In this document: positions 27,106 to 36,394 of the stretch, piece after piece
Layout: each line of letters opens with the position of its first letter
Numbering within the stretch: position 1 is the first letter of the stretch
Source of the DNA: Dyella sp. SG609
GTDB taxonomy: Bacteria; Pseudomonadota; Gammaproteobacteria; Xanthomonadales; Rhodanobacteraceae
Direction of reading: 5' to 3'
Length of the DNA: 48,492 bases
Assembly: GCF_012275375.1 (NCBI RefSeq)
Contig: NZ_JAAZQJ010000018.1
Coordinates: 1 to 48,492 of the forward strand
Position numbers and translations under genes: made by a program
Notes under the pieces: generated by a model
The model's input: only the letters and a program-made list of their open reading frames with translations
What the model was told of the DNA's origin: nothing
The model's database searches: none

Positions 27106-28083
27106 ATGACCCTCACGCAACTGCGCTATCTCGTCGCCATCGCCGACGCCGGCCTCAACATCACGCTGGCCGCCGAGCGCGTGCACGCCACCCAGCCCGG
27201 ACTCAGCAAGCTGCTCAAGCAGCTTGAGGACGAACTCGGCTTCCAGCTGTTCCACCGCAAGGGCCGCAGCCTCGATTCGATCACCCACGCCGGCAGCCAC
27301 GTGCTGGAACGCGCGCGCACGATCCTGGCCGAAGCCACCAATATCCGCTCCATCGCCGCCAACCTGCGCAACGAATCGCGCGGCACGCTGCGCGTAGCCA
27401 CCACCCATACCCAGGCGCGCTTCGCCCTGCCCGGCGCGGTGGCCGCGCTCACCCGCCAATACCCGCAGGTCAGCGTGCATCTGCTGCCGTCCACCGATGC
27501 CGACGTGATCGGCCTGCTCGAAGGCGGCCACGTGGACCTGGCCATCGTCAGCAGCTCGGGCGGCGCCCCCTCCGGCAGCGGCATCGCCCTGCCCGCCTAT
27601 CGCTGGAACCGCGTGGCGATGGTGCCGCACCGGCATGCGCTGGCGAGGCTGGAACGGCCGCCGACGCTGGACGAACTGGCGGCGTATCCGCTGGTGAGCT
27701 ACGACTCCTCCTTGAAGCCCGGCTCTTCGCTGGCGCGCGCGTTCCACGCGGCCAACCTGCATCCGCAGATCGCCATGACGGCGAGCGATGCGGACCTGAT
27801 CAAGACCTATGTGCGCGCCGGCGTCGGCATCGGCGTGCTGGCGGAGATGGCGGTGCAGCCGGGCGACCAGGATCTGCGCGCCCTGCCGGCGGACCATCTG
27901 TTCGCGCCGTGCACGACGTGGATCGTGCTGCGGAAGGAAAGCGTGCTGCGGGAGTTCGCGCTGGAATTTATCGGGTTGTTTGCGCCGCAGCTGGAGCGGC
28001 GGGCGGTGAGCCGCGCGCTGGCGAGCGGCGGGGCGACGCATTGGCCGGCGGTGCCGCACTGGCGGGAGCGCGCGGCGGACTGA
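27106..28083 (+). CDS. cysB: LysR-type regulator CysB
   Basis: This 325-aa protein has the LysR winged-helix at residues ~1-60 (LTLAAERVHATQPGLSKLLKQLEDELG-type sequence) and a two-lobed effector domain. Length and the layout SSSGGAP...RHAL...SYDSSLKPGSSLARAF fit the CysB/Cbl group. CysB activates sulfate assimilation genes with N-acetylserine as inducer. It is divergent from cysG and close to cysJIH-sat, its expected targets. The window contains no separate Cbl. The frame is intact and has the expected start. Confidence 0.93.
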   Translation: MTLTQLRYLVAIADAGLNITLAAERVHATQPGLSKLLKQLEDELGFQLFHRKGRSLDSITHAGSHVLERARTILAEATNIRSIAANLRNESRGTLRVATTHTQARFALPGAVAALTRQYPQVSVHLLPSTDADVIGLLEGGHVDLAIVSSSGGAPSGSGIALPAYRWNRVAMVPHRHALARLERPPTLDELAAYPLVSYDSSLKPGSSLARAFHAANLHPQIAMTASDADLIKTYVRAGVGIGVLAEMAVQPGDQDLRALPADHLFAPCTTWIVLRKESVLREFALEFIGLFAPQLERRAVSRALASGGATHWPAVPHWRERAAD

Positions 28084-28096
28084 CCCCGGCGTAGGA

Positions 28097-28190
28097 CGTA
28101 GGTTGGGGTGAGCCGAAGGCGAACCCCAACATCGTCGCACCGATGCGCATCGCAATGTTGGGGTTCGCCTTCGGCTCACCCCAACCTACG
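28097..28190. repeat. Repeat family A, copy 2, perfect 36-bp inverted arms
   Basis: Arms 28097-28132 and 28155-28190 are perfectly complementary, with a 22-bp loop. The element lies between convergent cysB and sat/cysC genes and could terminate both. The arm sequence differs from copy 1 by one base pair inside the arms (GCCGAAGGC against GCCAAAGGC). Confidence 0.9.
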
Positions 28191-28207
28191 CCGTCGTTGC
28201 AGCCGCA

Positions 28208-29965
28208 TCAGGCGGACAACAAGCCCCGATCCCTCAACAACCCCAGGATGTGCCCCGCCAGCACCGCCGGCTCGGCACCGCTTCCATCCACCCGCACCTC
28301 CGGCTGCTCCGGCGCCTCGTACGGGTCGCTGATCCCGGTGAACTGCGCGATCTTCCCCGCGCGCGCCTGCGCATACAGCCCCTTGCGGTCGCGCGCCTCG
28401 CACACTTCCAGCGGCGTCGACACGTGGATCTCGATGAAATCCCCATGCGCCTCGACCAGCCCGCGCGCCTCGGCACGCGTATTCGCATACGGCGCGATCG
28501 GCGCGCATACCGCCACGCCGCCGTGGCGCACGATCTCGCTCGCCACGTAGGCGATGCGCGTGACGTTGGCATCGCGATCCTCGCGCGAGAAGCCCAGGCC
28601 GCGCGACAGATGCTTGCGCACCTCGTCGCCGTCCAGCACGGTCACCGCGCGGCTGGTGTGCTCCAGCAGCTGCGATACCACCGCTTGCGCGATGGTCGAC
28701 TTGCCCGCGCCCGACAGCCCGGTAAAGAACAGCGCGAAGCCGCGCGGCGCCTGCGCCGGATGGCGTTCGCGCAGGATCTTCACCACCTCGGGGAAAGTGA
28801 ACCACGCAGGGATGTCCGTGCCCTCATGCAGATGCCGCCGCAGCTGCGTGCCGGAGATATCGCGCACCTCGTCGTCCGCCGCCACTTCGGTCGCCGGCAC
28901 GTAGGCATCGCGGTTGGCCGCATAGACCATGGCCGGGAACGCCACCACCTGGATGCCGAGTTCGTCCTGGTAGCGCTCCAGCAGATGCTGCGCATCGAAC
29001 GGCCCATAGAACGGCTGGCCGTTCGAATCCTGGCCCGGGCCGGCATGGTCGCGCCCCACGATGAAATGCGTGGCGCCGTAATTCTTGCGGATGATCGCGT
29101 GCCAGATCGCCTCGCGCGGCCCGCCCATGCGCATGGCCAGCGGCAGCAGCGAGAGCTTGGCGCTGTCGGCCGGGTACTGCGGCAACAGGGCGCGGTAGCA
29201 GCGCACGCGGGTGTAGTGGTCGACGTCGCCGGGCTTGGTGCGGCCCACCGAGGGCTGGATCAGCAGCTTGGCGCCCACCTTCTGCGCGGCGCGCAGGGTC
29301 AGCTCGCGGTGCGCGCGGTGCATCGGGTTGCGCGTCTGGAACGCCACCACGCGGCGCCAGCCATTCGCTTCGAACCAGGCGCGCAAGGTGCGCGGGCTGT
29401 CGCGCAGTTCGGTGAAGTCGTAGTGCACCGGCTGCTGGATGCCGCGCAGGCGGCCGCCGAGATACACCGGCTGGGTGCGTTCGAGCAGTTCGGCCACGCC
29501 GGGATGCAAATGATCCTGCGTGCCGAACACCTGCTGCGCTTCGTGCGCGCGGTCCGGGCGATAGATGTCCTGCAGTTCCAGCACGGCCAGCGGCACGCTC
29601 TGCGCATCGCGCAGCACGATCTCCGCTCCGGGCGCGAGCGTGGCGGCAAACGCTTCGCTCACGTCCAGCGTGACCGGGATCGGCCACAGCGTGCCGTCGG
29701 CCAGCCGCAGCTCGTTCACCACGCGCAGATAATCGCGTTCGGTGAGAAAGCCTTCCAGCGGCGAGAAGGCGCCGTTGAGCAGCAGCTCCAGATCGCACAG
29801 CTGCCGCGTGTTGAGGTCCAGTGCCGGCAGCCCCGCGCTGCGCTGTTTCAGCGCCTGCGCCTCGGCATACGGCAGGTAGAGGTCCTTGAGCGTGCCGCCA
29901 TGCGGCGCGATCAAAGGCTCCAGTTCGGTTTCGACGGGAAGTGCAGCGAGTGCGCTCTGGCTCAT
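28208..29965 (-). CDS. Bifunctional ATP sulfurylase / APS kinase
   Basis: This 585-aa protein combines an N-terminal homomeric-type ATP sulfurylase (residues ~1-395; QTRNPMHRAH at 210-219 and GRDHAGPG at 304-311) and a C-terminal APS kinase (~405-585; Walker A GLSGAGKST at 416-424). It converts sulfate plus ATP to APS and then to PAPS. The order ATPS-APSK is that of Aquifex-type enzymes, the reverse of animal PAPS synthase. The start at 29965 is the conserved-looking ATG; the longer frame is rejected. It is the last gene of the cysJ-cysI-cysH operon, 37 bp after cysH. Confidence 0.93.
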   Translation of the reverse strand: MSQSALAALPVETELEPLIAPHGGTLKDLYLPYAEAQALKQRSAGLPALDLNTRQLCDLELLLNGAFSPLEGFLTERDYLRVVNELRLADGTLWPIPVTLDVSEAFAATLAPGAEIVLRDAQSVPLAVLELQDIYRPDRAHEAQQVFGTQDHLHPGVAELLERTQPVYLGGRLRGIQQPVHYDFTELRDSPRTLRAWFEANGWRRVVAFQTRNPMHRAHRELTLRAAQKVGAKLLIQPSVGRTKPGDVDHYTRVRCYRALLPQYPADSAKLSLLPLAMRMGGPREAIWHAIIRKNYGATHFIVGRDHAGPGQDSNGQPFYGPFDAQHLLERYQDELGIQVVAFPAMVYAANRDAYVPATEVAADDEVRDISGTQLRRHLHEGTDIPAWFTFPEVVKILRERHPAQAPRGFALFFTGLSGAGKSTIAQAVVSQLLEHTSRAVTVLDGDEVRKHLSRGLGFSREDRDANVTRIAYVASEIVRHGGVAVCAPIAPYANTRAEARGLVEAHGDFIEIHVSTPLEVCEARDRKGLYAQARAGKIAQFTGISDPYEAPEQPEVRVDGSGAEPAVLAGHILGLLRDRGLLSA

Positions 29966-30002
29966 GATGGCGTTCTTTATCTGGATATCGGGGGCGGAAG
30001 GG

Positions 30003-30725
30003 TCAGGTGAGGTCGTGCAGGCCGCACTCGCGCTTGAGGCCGAAGAAACGCGTCTCTTCGGGGTCCATGCCCGGCTCCCATGGCCGGGTCGTGTGGGTGT
30101 CGCCGATCGACACGTAGCCCTGCTCCCACAGCGGGTGGTAAGGCAGGCCATGGCGCTGCAGGTAGCGGCCGACGTCGCGGTCGCTCCAGTCGGCGATCGG
30201 ATGGAATTTCCAGCGGCCCTGGCTCAGCCGCAGGAAGGGAATGCGTTCGCGGCTGCGCGACTGGCCGCGGCGCAGGCCGGCGAACCAGCTGCCGATGCCC
30301 AGCTCCTCCAGCGCGCGCCGCATCGGTTCCACCTTGCGCAGCTCGTTGTAGCGCCCCAGCCCTTCCACACCCTGCTCCCACAGCCGGCCATGGCGCGATT
30401 CCATCCAGGCGGTGCCCAGCGGAGAGCGGTACACGTGGAGGTTCAGCGCGAGGCGTTCGCGCAGCTCGTCGACGAAGCGGTAGGTCTCGGGAAACAGATA
30501 GCCGGTATCGACCAGGATGATGGGCAAGTCCGGTCGCTGCCGCGTCAGCAGATGCAGCGACACCGCGGCCTGCGCGCCGAAACTGGACGACAGCGCATGC
30601 GCGCCCGGCGCGTGCTCCAGCGCCCAGGCCACGCGGTGTCCGGCATCCAGCGTGCCGAGCCAGTGATCGAGTTCCGCCCATGCATCCACATCCTGCCGCG
30701 CCGCTTCCAGCGTCGCGCCGTTCAT
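30003..30725 (-). CDS. cysH: Phosphoadenosine phosphosulfate (PAPS) reductase
   Basis: This 240-aa enzyme reduces PAPS to sulfite using thioredoxin. It carries the N-type PP-loop-like [12 protein letters not shown], the [12 protein letters not shown] segment and the C-terminal ECGLH with the catalytic Cys234. The CC...CC iron-sulfur cysteines of APS reductases are absent, so this is PAPS-specific, consistent with the APS kinase domain in the same operon. The start codon overlaps the stop of cysI (ATGA at 30722-30725). Confidence 0.95.
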   Translation of the reverse strand: MNGATLEAARQDVDAWAELDHWLGTLDAGHRVAWALEHAPGAHALSSSFGAQAAVSLHLLTRQRPDLPIILVDTGYLFPETYRFVDELRERLALNLHVYRSPLGTAWMESRHGRLWEQGVEGLGRYNELRKVEPMRRALEELGIGSWFAGLRRGQSRSRERIPFLRLSQGRWKFHPIADWSDRDVGRYLQRHGLPYHPLWEQGYVSIGDTHTTRPWEPGMDPEETRFFGLKRECGLHDLT

Positions 30726-32416
30726 GCCCTGACCTCCAACGGGATGCGCCGGTCCGGCGGCGCCGCCAGTACCTGCGCACGAAGCAGGAAATCGCCGAAG
30801 CCCTCGTTCGGTTGACGTTGCTTTTTGTAAAGCCCGAACAGCGGATCGAGCGCGGCGAGGATAGCCGCCTCGTCCACGTTCTCCCGGTAGGCGCGGTTGA
30901 GCCGCTGCCCGCTGAAGTCCGCGCCCAGGCGCAGGTCGTAGCGTCCGGGGCCGCGGCCGACCAGGGCGATCTCGGCCAGGTAAGGACGTGAGCAGCCGTT
31001 CGGGCAGCCGGAGACGCGCAGCACGATCGGCGCATCGGCCAGGCCATGGCCGGCCAGCAGCGCCTCGACCTTGTCCAGCAGTTCCGGCAGATAGCGCTCC
31101 GCCTCGGCCATGGCCAGGCCGCAGGTGGGCAGCGCCACGCAGGACACCGCGTGGCGGCGGATCGGGCTGATGCGCCGGTAATCGTCCAGGCCGTGCGCGG
31201 CGACGATGGCGTCGATGCGCGCGCGCTCGTGCGCCGGCACGTTGGCCACGATCACGTTCTGGTTGCAGGTAAGGCGGAAATCGCCCTGGTGCACGCGCGC
31301 CAGTTCGCGCAGGCCGCTCAGCCAGCGGCGCTCGCCGCGGTCGGCGAGGCGGCCCGATTCGATATGCAGGGTGAGATGCCAGCGGTCGTCGTGGCCTTCG
31401 ATCCAGCCGTAGCGGTCGCCGTTATGGTCGAAACGAAAGGGACGCGCGGGTTCCAGCGCGAAACCGAGGCGGCGTTCCAGCTCGGCCTTGAAAACGTCGA
31501 CGCCGCGATGATCGAGCGTGTACTTCAGCCGCGCATGCTTGCGCTCCACGCGGTTGCCCCAGTCGCGCTGCAGCGCCACCACGGCCTCGGAGGCGGCATA
31601 CAACTGCTCCGGCGTGACGAAGCCGAGCACCGTCGCCAGCCGCGGATAGGTCGATGCATCGCCATGCGTGGCGCCCATGCCGCCGCCCACCGCAAGGTTG
31701 AAACCCTTCAGCTCGCCGTCCTCCGCAATCGCGATCAGGCCGAGGTCCTGCGAGAACACGTCCACGTCGTTCAACGGCGGAATGGCCAGCCCGATCTTGA
31801 ATTTGCGCGGCAGATAGGTGGCGCCGTACAGCGGCTCCACCTCCGGTTCGCCCACCAGCGGCTCGCCGTCCAGCCAGATCTCGTGATACGCACTCGTGCG
31901 CGGCGCCAGATCGTCCGACAGCTTCGCCGCCCACGCATAGGCCGCGCCGTGCGCCTTCGTCTCCACCGGGTTGGCGGTGCTCACCACGTTGCGCACCACG
32001 TCGCCGCAGGCCGCGATGGTGCTGGCCAGGCTGGCGTGGATGGCGGCGATGGTGGGCTTGAGCTTGCGCTTGATGATGCCGTGCCACTGGAAAGTCTGCC
32101 GCGTGGTGATGCGCAGCGTGCCGTTGGCGTGCTCGCGCGCCAGGCGGTCGAATTCCAGCCACTGCGCGGGCGTGACCACGCCGCCCGGCAGGCGCGCGCG
32201 CAGCATGAAGCTGTAGGCCGGCTCCAGTTTCTGGCGGCGGCGTTCCTCGCGCAGGTCGCGGTCGTCCTGCTGGTAACTGCCGTGGAACTTGAGCAGCTTG
32301 CCGTCGTCCTCGCTGATGCCGCCAGTGACGGGATCGGCCAGGCCCGCGGCGATGCCGCCGCGCAGCTGGCGGCTGGCGGCCTTGACGCGTTCGAAATCGG
32401 AAAGTGCTGCGCTCAT
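30722..32416 (-). CDS. cysI: Sulfite reductase hemoprotein (beta) subunit
   Basis: This 564-aa protein contains the siroheme/4Fe-4S cysteines C426, C432, C471 and C475 in [10 protein letters not shown] and [10 protein letters not shown], plus two nitrite/sulfite reductase ferredoxin-like halves. It reduces sulfite to sulfide with electrons from CysJ; siroheme comes from CysG. The start at 32416 lies one base after the cysJ stop. The longer frame is rejected because it reads back through cysJ. Downstream it overlaps cysH by four bases. Confidence 0.96.
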   Translation of the reverse strand: MSAALSDFERVKAASRQLRGGIAAGLADPVTGGISEDDGKLLKFHGSYQQDDRDLREERRRQKLEPAYSFMLRARLPGGVVTPAQWLEFDRLAREHANGTLRITTRQTFQWHGIIKRKLKPTIAAIHASLASTIAACGDVVRNVVSTANPVETKAHGAAYAWAAKLSDDLAPRTSAYHEIWLDGEPLVGEPEVEPLYGATYLPRKFKIGLAIPPLNDVDVFSQDLGLIAIAEDGELKGFNLAVGGGMGATHGDASTYPRLATVLGFVTPEQLYAASEAVVALQRDWGNRVERKHARLKYTLDHRGVDVFKAELERRLGFALEPARPFRFDHNGDRYGWIEGHDDRWHLTLHIESGRLADRGERRWLSGLRELARVHQGDFRLTCNQNVIVANVPAHERARIDAIVAAHGLDDYRRISPIRRHAVSCVALPTCGLAMAEAERYLPELLDKVEALLAGHGLADAPIVLRVSGCPNGCSRPYLAEIALVGRGPGRYDLRLGADFSGQRLNRAYRENVDEAAILAALDPLFGLYKKQRQPNEGFGDFLLRAQVLAAPPDRRIPLEVRA

Positions 32417-32417
32417 A

Positions 32418-34211
32418 TCAATACACGTCGCGCGCGTAGCGCCCTTGCTGCAGGAGGTCGGCCAGCCAGGCGCCGGCGTCTTCGTGGGAGAGGCCGCCGT
32501 GCTCGGCGGCGATGTCGACCAGGGCCGCGTGCACGTCCCTGGCCATCTGCGTGGCGTCGCCGCAGACATACAGATGCGCGCCGCCGCTGAGCCAGGCGTA
32601 CAGCTCCTTGCCGTGTTCGCGCAGGCGGTGCTGCACGTAGACCTTGCCGGCGCCGTCGCGCGAGAAGGCCAGGTCCAGCCGGCGCAGCGCGCCCTGCTTC
32701 AGCGCTTCCTGCCATTCCAGCTGGTAGAGGAAGTCGTCGGCGAAATGGCGGTTGCCGAAGAACAGCCAGTTGCGGCCGCTGGCGCCGGTCTCGTGGCGCT
32801 CCTGCACGAAGCCGCGGAACGGCGCCACGCCGGTGCCGGGGCCGATCATGATCACGTCGCGCGCGCTGTCGGCCGGCAGGCGGAAGCGCTCGTTCGCTTC
32901 GATGAACACCGGCACGCGCGCGTCTTCGCCGCTGGCGGCGAGAAAGGCTGAGGCGGCGCCCCAGTGGCGTTCGCCGAAGGCTTCGTAGTCGACCGTGGAC
33001 ACGGTGAGGTGCACTTCGTCGCCGACCACGGCGGAACTGGAGGCGATCGAATACAGCCGCGGCGTGAGCGGGCGCAGCGCGGCGACCAGCGCGGCGGCTT
33101 CCCACGGGGCCGGATAGCGGCGCAGCAGGTCGATCGGCTGGTGCGTGTCGAGCAGCGCGGTCAGCGCCACCGGATCTTCCAGCGCCCGCGCCAGGCCGGC
33201 ATCGCCGCTGGTCCGGGCATGGGCCAGCGCGAAGCCGCGCGCCAGGCGGGTCAGCTCGCGCTCCTCGGTGAGCCAGCGCAGCAGCGGCAGCGTGCGGCCG
33301 TTGTGGGTCACGTCCGCGTCGCCGTCCAGCTGCAGCAGCGCCAGCCACTGCCGGACCAGCGCCGGCGGATTGCGCGGCCACACGCCCAGCGCATCGCCGG
33401 GCCGGTAGCTGAGGCCGGACCCTTCCAGCGACAGCTCCACATGCAGCACCTCGCGCTCGCTGTCGCGCGACACGATGCGCTGGTTCGCCAGCACGGTGGC
33501 GGCGAACGGGTGGTCGCGGTCGTGCACGGCATGCGTGGGCACCGCCTGCAGCAGCGGCGCGCGCACCGCGGCCGCCGGCGCCTTCAGCAGTTCGCGGGCG
33601 CGCTCCAGCGCGGCGGCGGTCCAGGGCGCGGCCACTTCGTCGAGGTCGACGTCGGCCTCGGCCAGGGGATCCAGCCGCGCGGCGCCGAGTTCCTCCAGCC
33701 GCGCGTCGAGCTGGCGGCCGATCGCGCAGAACTGCGGATAGCTGGAATCGCCCAGGCCCAGCACCGCATAGCGCAGCGCCGGCAGCCGCGGCGCGCGGCG
33801 GCTGGCGATGAAGTCGATCAGGCCGCGCGCATCGTCCGGCGGCTCGCCCTCGCCCTGGGTGCTGATCACCAGGAACAGCTGGCGCTCCTGCGCCAGTTCG
33901 CGCTGCACGTAGGCGTCGGCGCGCACCAGCCGCGCCGGCAGGCCGGCCGCTTCCAGCTTCTTGAGCAGCTGCTCGGCCACGCGCTTGGCATTGCCGGTCT
34001 GGCTGCCGTAGAGCACGGTGACCCGCTCCGTCGCCGCGGCCGCAGCCTGCACCTGCGCCGGCTGCGGCCCGCGCGCCGCCAGCGCCGCGCTGCGTGCGGC
34101 CACCCAGTACAGCTCGTGGGGCGCCAGACCCTCCAGCAGGCGCTGGAGTTGCGCGGCCTTGTCGGCGGCGAGCGGCGAAGCGAGGGATTCCTGCGAAACG
34201 ACGGCGTTCAA
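32418..34211 (-). CDS. cysJ: Sulfite reductase flavoprotein (alpha) subunit
   Basis: This 597-aa protein has a flavodoxin domain ([11 protein letters not shown] at ~65-75), an FAD-binding domain (RLYSIASS) and an NADPH-binding C-terminus ([12 protein letters not shown]). It passes electrons from NADPH through FAD and FMN to CysI. The start codon is TTG at 34211, with AAGGT ten bases upstream. No better ATG exists: the next in-frame ATG is far inside the protein. It is the first gene of the operon cysJ-cysI-cysH-sat/cysC. A TTG start may limit its translation. Confidence 0.95.
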   Translation of the reverse strand: MNAVVSQESLASPLAADKAAQLQRLLEGLAPHELYWVAARSAALAARGPQPAQVQAAAAATERVTVLYGSQTGNAKRVAEQLLKKLEAAGLPARLVRADAYVQRELAQERQLFLVISTQGEGEPPDDARGLIDFIASRRAPRLPALRYAVLGLGDSSYPQFCAIGRQLDARLEELGAARLDPLAEADVDLDEVAAPWTAAALERARELLKAPAAAVRAPLLQAVPTHAVHDRDHPFAATVLANQRIVSRDSEREVLHVELSLEGSGLSYRPGDALGVWPRNPPALVRQWLALLQLDGDADVTHNGRTLPLLRWLTEERELTRLARGFALAHARTSGDAGLARALEDPVALTALLDTHQPIDLLRRYPAPWEAAALVAALRPLTPRLYSIASSSAVVGDEVHLTVSTVDYEAFGERHWGAASAFLAASGEDARVPVFIEANERFRLPADSARDVIMIGPGTGVAPFRGFVQERHETGASGRNWLFFGNRHFADDFLYQLEWQEALKQGALRRLDLAFSRDGAGKVYVQHRLREHGKELYAWLSGGAHLYVCGDATQMARDVHAALVDIAAEHGGLSHEDAGAWLADLLQQGRYARDVY

Positions 34212-34223
34212 GGCTTGACCTTC

Positions 34224-34281
34224 TTTGGACGTCTATACGTCTATTCGTCGAAGGTAGACCTCGGAGTGCTTATGCCGGAAA
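34224..34281 (-). promoter_or_regulatory. Sulfur-regulon motifs upstream of cysJ
   Basis: On the minus strand, TTTCCGGCATAAG (34269-34281) is followed 30 bp later by GTATAGACGTCCAAA (34224-34238). The same pair occurs in the cysG-cysB gap. Here the second motif is extended into a tandem 8-mer, ATAGACGT twice (34230-34245), only 19 bp before the TTG start. Confidence 0.6.
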
Positions 34282-34341
34282 GGATGTATCGACATATGCA
34301 CATGCCGTTTCCATTATTTCCTCGTTAAGCCCGACCACCCA

Positions 34342-34429
34342 CGTAGGTTGGGGTGAGCCGCAGGCGAACCCCAACAATGCGAGGCGCCCCGCCGCGTTGG
34401 GGTTCGCCTGCGGCTCACCCCAACCTACG
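34342..34429. repeat. Repeat family A, copy 3, perfect 34-bp inverted arms
   Basis: Arms 34342-34375 and 34396-34429 are perfectly complementary (loop 20 bp). This copy lies between divergent genes cysJ and roxA, so it cannot be a terminator for either; it may separate their promoters. The roxA start is 31 bp after it. Confidence 0.9.
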
Positions 34430-34460
34430 CCGGCCGCGCCGCGCCCCGTACAATCTCCCG

Positions 34461-35648
34461 ATGACCAAGCCCACCCTCCCCCTCGAAGTCCGCGGCAGCG
34501 CCCGCCAGCCCCTCGGCATGACCCCGGCGCAGTTCCTGCGCGACTACTGGCAGAAGCGCCCCCTGCTGATCCGCAACGCCTTCCCGGACTTCACGCCCCC
34601 GCTGCAGCCGGACGACCTGGCCGGCCTGGCGCTGGAAGAGGAAGCCCTGTCGCGCCTGATCGTCCACGACGAGCGCCGCGACCGCTGGTCGGTCAAGACC
34701 GGCCCGCTCAGCGAGGACGACTTCGCCACGACCCCGCCCGCCAACTGGACCCTGCTGGTGCAGGACGTGGACAAGTGGGACGCCGACGTGGCGGCCTTGC
34801 TGGAGTCGTTCCGCTTCCTGCCGAACTGGCGCGTGGACGACATCATGATTTCCTATGCCGAGCCCGGCGGCGGCGTCGGCGCCCACGTCGACCAGTACGA
34901 CGTGTTCCTGCTGCAGGGCCTGGGCCAGCGGCACTGGGCGATCAGCGACGATCCGCAGGCGTCCACCGAGTTCCGCGACGACGTGGAACTGAAGCAGCTC
35001 AAGCACTTCGAGCCCACCCACGAATGGCTGCTGGAACCGGGCGACATGCTCTACCTGCCGCCGGGCGTGCCGCACGACGGCGTGGCCTTCGGCGGCCCCT
35101 GCATGACCCTCTCGGTGGGCATGCGCGCGCCCTCGCGCGCGGAACTGGCCAGCGACCTGGCCGACTACCTGGTCGAGCGCCTGCCCGACGAGCAGCGCTA
35201 CCGCGACCCGGACCTGGCCCCGGCCAGACATGCCGGCGAGATCGACCGCGCCGCCCTGGCCCGCGTGCGCGAGGCCCTGCCGTTCGCCGCGCTGGACGAC
35301 GCCACCCTGGTCGACTGGTTCGGCCGCTATATCACCCGCTACCGCGTGGCGCGCGCGCCAGCCGCGCCGGACAAGGCCAGCACCGAGGCCGCCCTGGCCA
35401 AGCTGCTGGGCGACGGCGCGCAGCTGCTGCGCCATCCGTGGTCGCGCATGGCCTGGGCCCGGGTGAAGGGCGGCGCCACCCTGTTCGCCAACGGCCAGGC
35501 CTACCCCGCGCCGGCCGAGCTGGCCGAGCGCCTGTGCGCCGAACGCACGCTGGCGTTCGGCCGCGCGCCGGCCGGCGCCGAGCGGGCGCTGCTGCTGGCG
35601 CTGGTCAATGACGGCCACCTGGTGCCGCGCAAGGCGCGCCGCCGGTGA
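34461..35648 (+). CDS. roxA: Ribosomal protein L16 arginine 3-hydroxylase (RoxA/YcfD type)
   Basis: This 395-aa JmjC-type 2-oxoglutarate/Fe(II) oxygenase carries the iron ligands H142 and D144 (in GAHVDQYD) and H205 (in PGVPHDG). C-terminal helical and winged-helix regions follow, as in the ribosomal oxygenases YcfD and MINA53. It is expected to hydroxylate an arginine of ribosomal protein L16. The start at 34461 follows the repeat; a longer frame reads through the repeat and is rejected. The stop codon is coupled to the next gene (GTGA at 35645). Confidence 0.9.
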   Translation: MTKPTLPLEVRGSARQPLGMTPAQFLRDYWQKRPLLIRNAFPDFTPPLQPDDLAGLALEEEALSRLIVHDERRDRWSVKTGPLSEDDFATTPPANWTLLVQDVDKWDADVAALLESFRFLPNWRVDDIMISYAEPGGGVGAHVDQYDVFLLQGLGQRHWAISDDPQASTEFRDDVELKQLKHFEPTHEWLLEPGDMLYLPPGVPHDGVAFGGPCMTLSVGMRAPSRAELASDLADYLVERLPDEQRYRDPDLAPARHAGEIDRAALARVREALPFAALDDATLVDWFGRYITRYRVARAPAAPDKASTEAALAKLLGDGAQLLRHPWSRMAWARVKGGATLFANGQAYPAPAELAERLCAERTLAFGRAPAGAERALLLALVNDGHLVPRKARRR

Positions 35649-36148
35649 AGCCATCGGATCGCCCCGCCCCGGAAACGCTCGTCGTCGACGGCGGCAAGAC
35701 GCTGGCAGCCATGCGCCTGCAGCTGCTGCGCGGCGCGCGCCGCCGCGTGGCGATCTACCAGCCCGCGCTGCCCACCGACGCTTATAACCATGCCGCCGAG
35801 CTGGACGAGCTGCGCCGCATCGCCACCGCCGGCCGCGGCGCCGAGATCCGCCTGATCCTGCACGACCCCGCCGCGGCCCTGCGCGACAGCCACCGGCTGA
35901 TCGCCCTGGCCCAGCGCCTGCCCAGCACGGTGCTGGTGCGCGAGCCGGTGGAGGAGTCCGACCGCACGTATGGCTCGGCCTACCTGCTCACCGACGCCGG
36001 CGGCTATCTGTTCCTGCCGGAAGCGGCGCGCCCGCGCGGCCGTGGCGCGATGGAAGACCGCGCCAGCCAGGCGCCGCTGCAGCAGCACTTCCAGGAAGCG
36101 TGGGAGCGCGCGGCCCGCGCCACCGCGCTGCAGCCGCTCGATCTCTAG
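35645..36148 (+). CDS. Small uncharacterised protein coupled to roxA
   Basis: This 167-aa soluble protein starts with GTG overlapping the roxA stop codon (GTGA), which implies translational coupling. It is Arg-rich and contains a region (residues ~20-140) with ELDELRRIATAGRGAEIRLIL and a PSTVLVREPVEE strand that resembles a small phospholipase-D-like or DUF7931-type fold in proteins often encoded after roxA-like genes. The assignment is by pattern only. Its tight coupling suggests a link to the ribosomal hydroxylase. Confidence 0.7.
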   Translation: MKPSDRPAPETLVVDGGKTLAAMRLQLLRGARRRVAIYQPALPTDAYNHAAELDELRRIATAGRGAEIRLILHDPAAALRDSHRLIALAQRLPSTVLVREPVEESDRTYGSAYLLTDAGGYLFLPEAARPRGRGAMEDRASQAPLQQHFQEAWERAARATALQPLDL

Positions 36149-36291
36149 CGCCCGGCTGAACGGCAACCCGCTTGCGCCTGCGGGCGGCCGCCGCGCGCGA
36201 AACCGGCGAAAACCCGTGCCTACGACGATGGTCGGTAGCCTCCGGCCTCGAAATAACGCCTTCCGACCCCACCTGGAACCCGTTTCCCGGG

Positions 36292-36321
36292 TTGCCGCTG
36301 TGCAGCAGCCGGGGCCATAAT
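36292..36321 (+). promoter_or_regulatory. Probable sucA promoter
   Basis: TTGCCG (36292-36297) and CATAAT (36316-36321) are separated by 18 bp. Transcription would start near 36328 and give a leader of about 67 nt before the GTG start of sucA. That leader contains the hairpin at 36339-36363. Confidence 0.55.
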
Positions 36322-36338
36322 TAACAGGATTTTTCCCC

Positions 36339-36363
36339 GCCATCCGCCAGGTCGACGGATGGC
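36339..36363 (+). other. Hairpin in the sucA leader
   Basis: GCCATCCG pairs with CGGATGGC around a nine-base loop in the predicted 5' untranslated region. Its role is unknown; there is no T run after it, so it does not look like a terminator. Confidence 0.45.
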
Positions 36364-36394
36364 CTGAGGCCTCCCTTCCCTCACCGGTGGTGAC

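Larger units (their letters stand above)
36149..36394. other. Intergenic region upstream of sucA
   Basis: This 246-bp non-coding gap between the roxA-coupled gene and sucA holds the sucA promoter (36292-36321) and a leader hairpin (36339-36363). The part at 36149-36291 shows no further signal I can support. Confidence 0.5.

Noticed and set aside
26961-27227. 88-codon plus-strand frame in the cysG-cysB gap
   Set aside because: No ribosome binding site, Arg/His/Pro-rich shadow-like composition, and it overlaps the CysB start in another frame.
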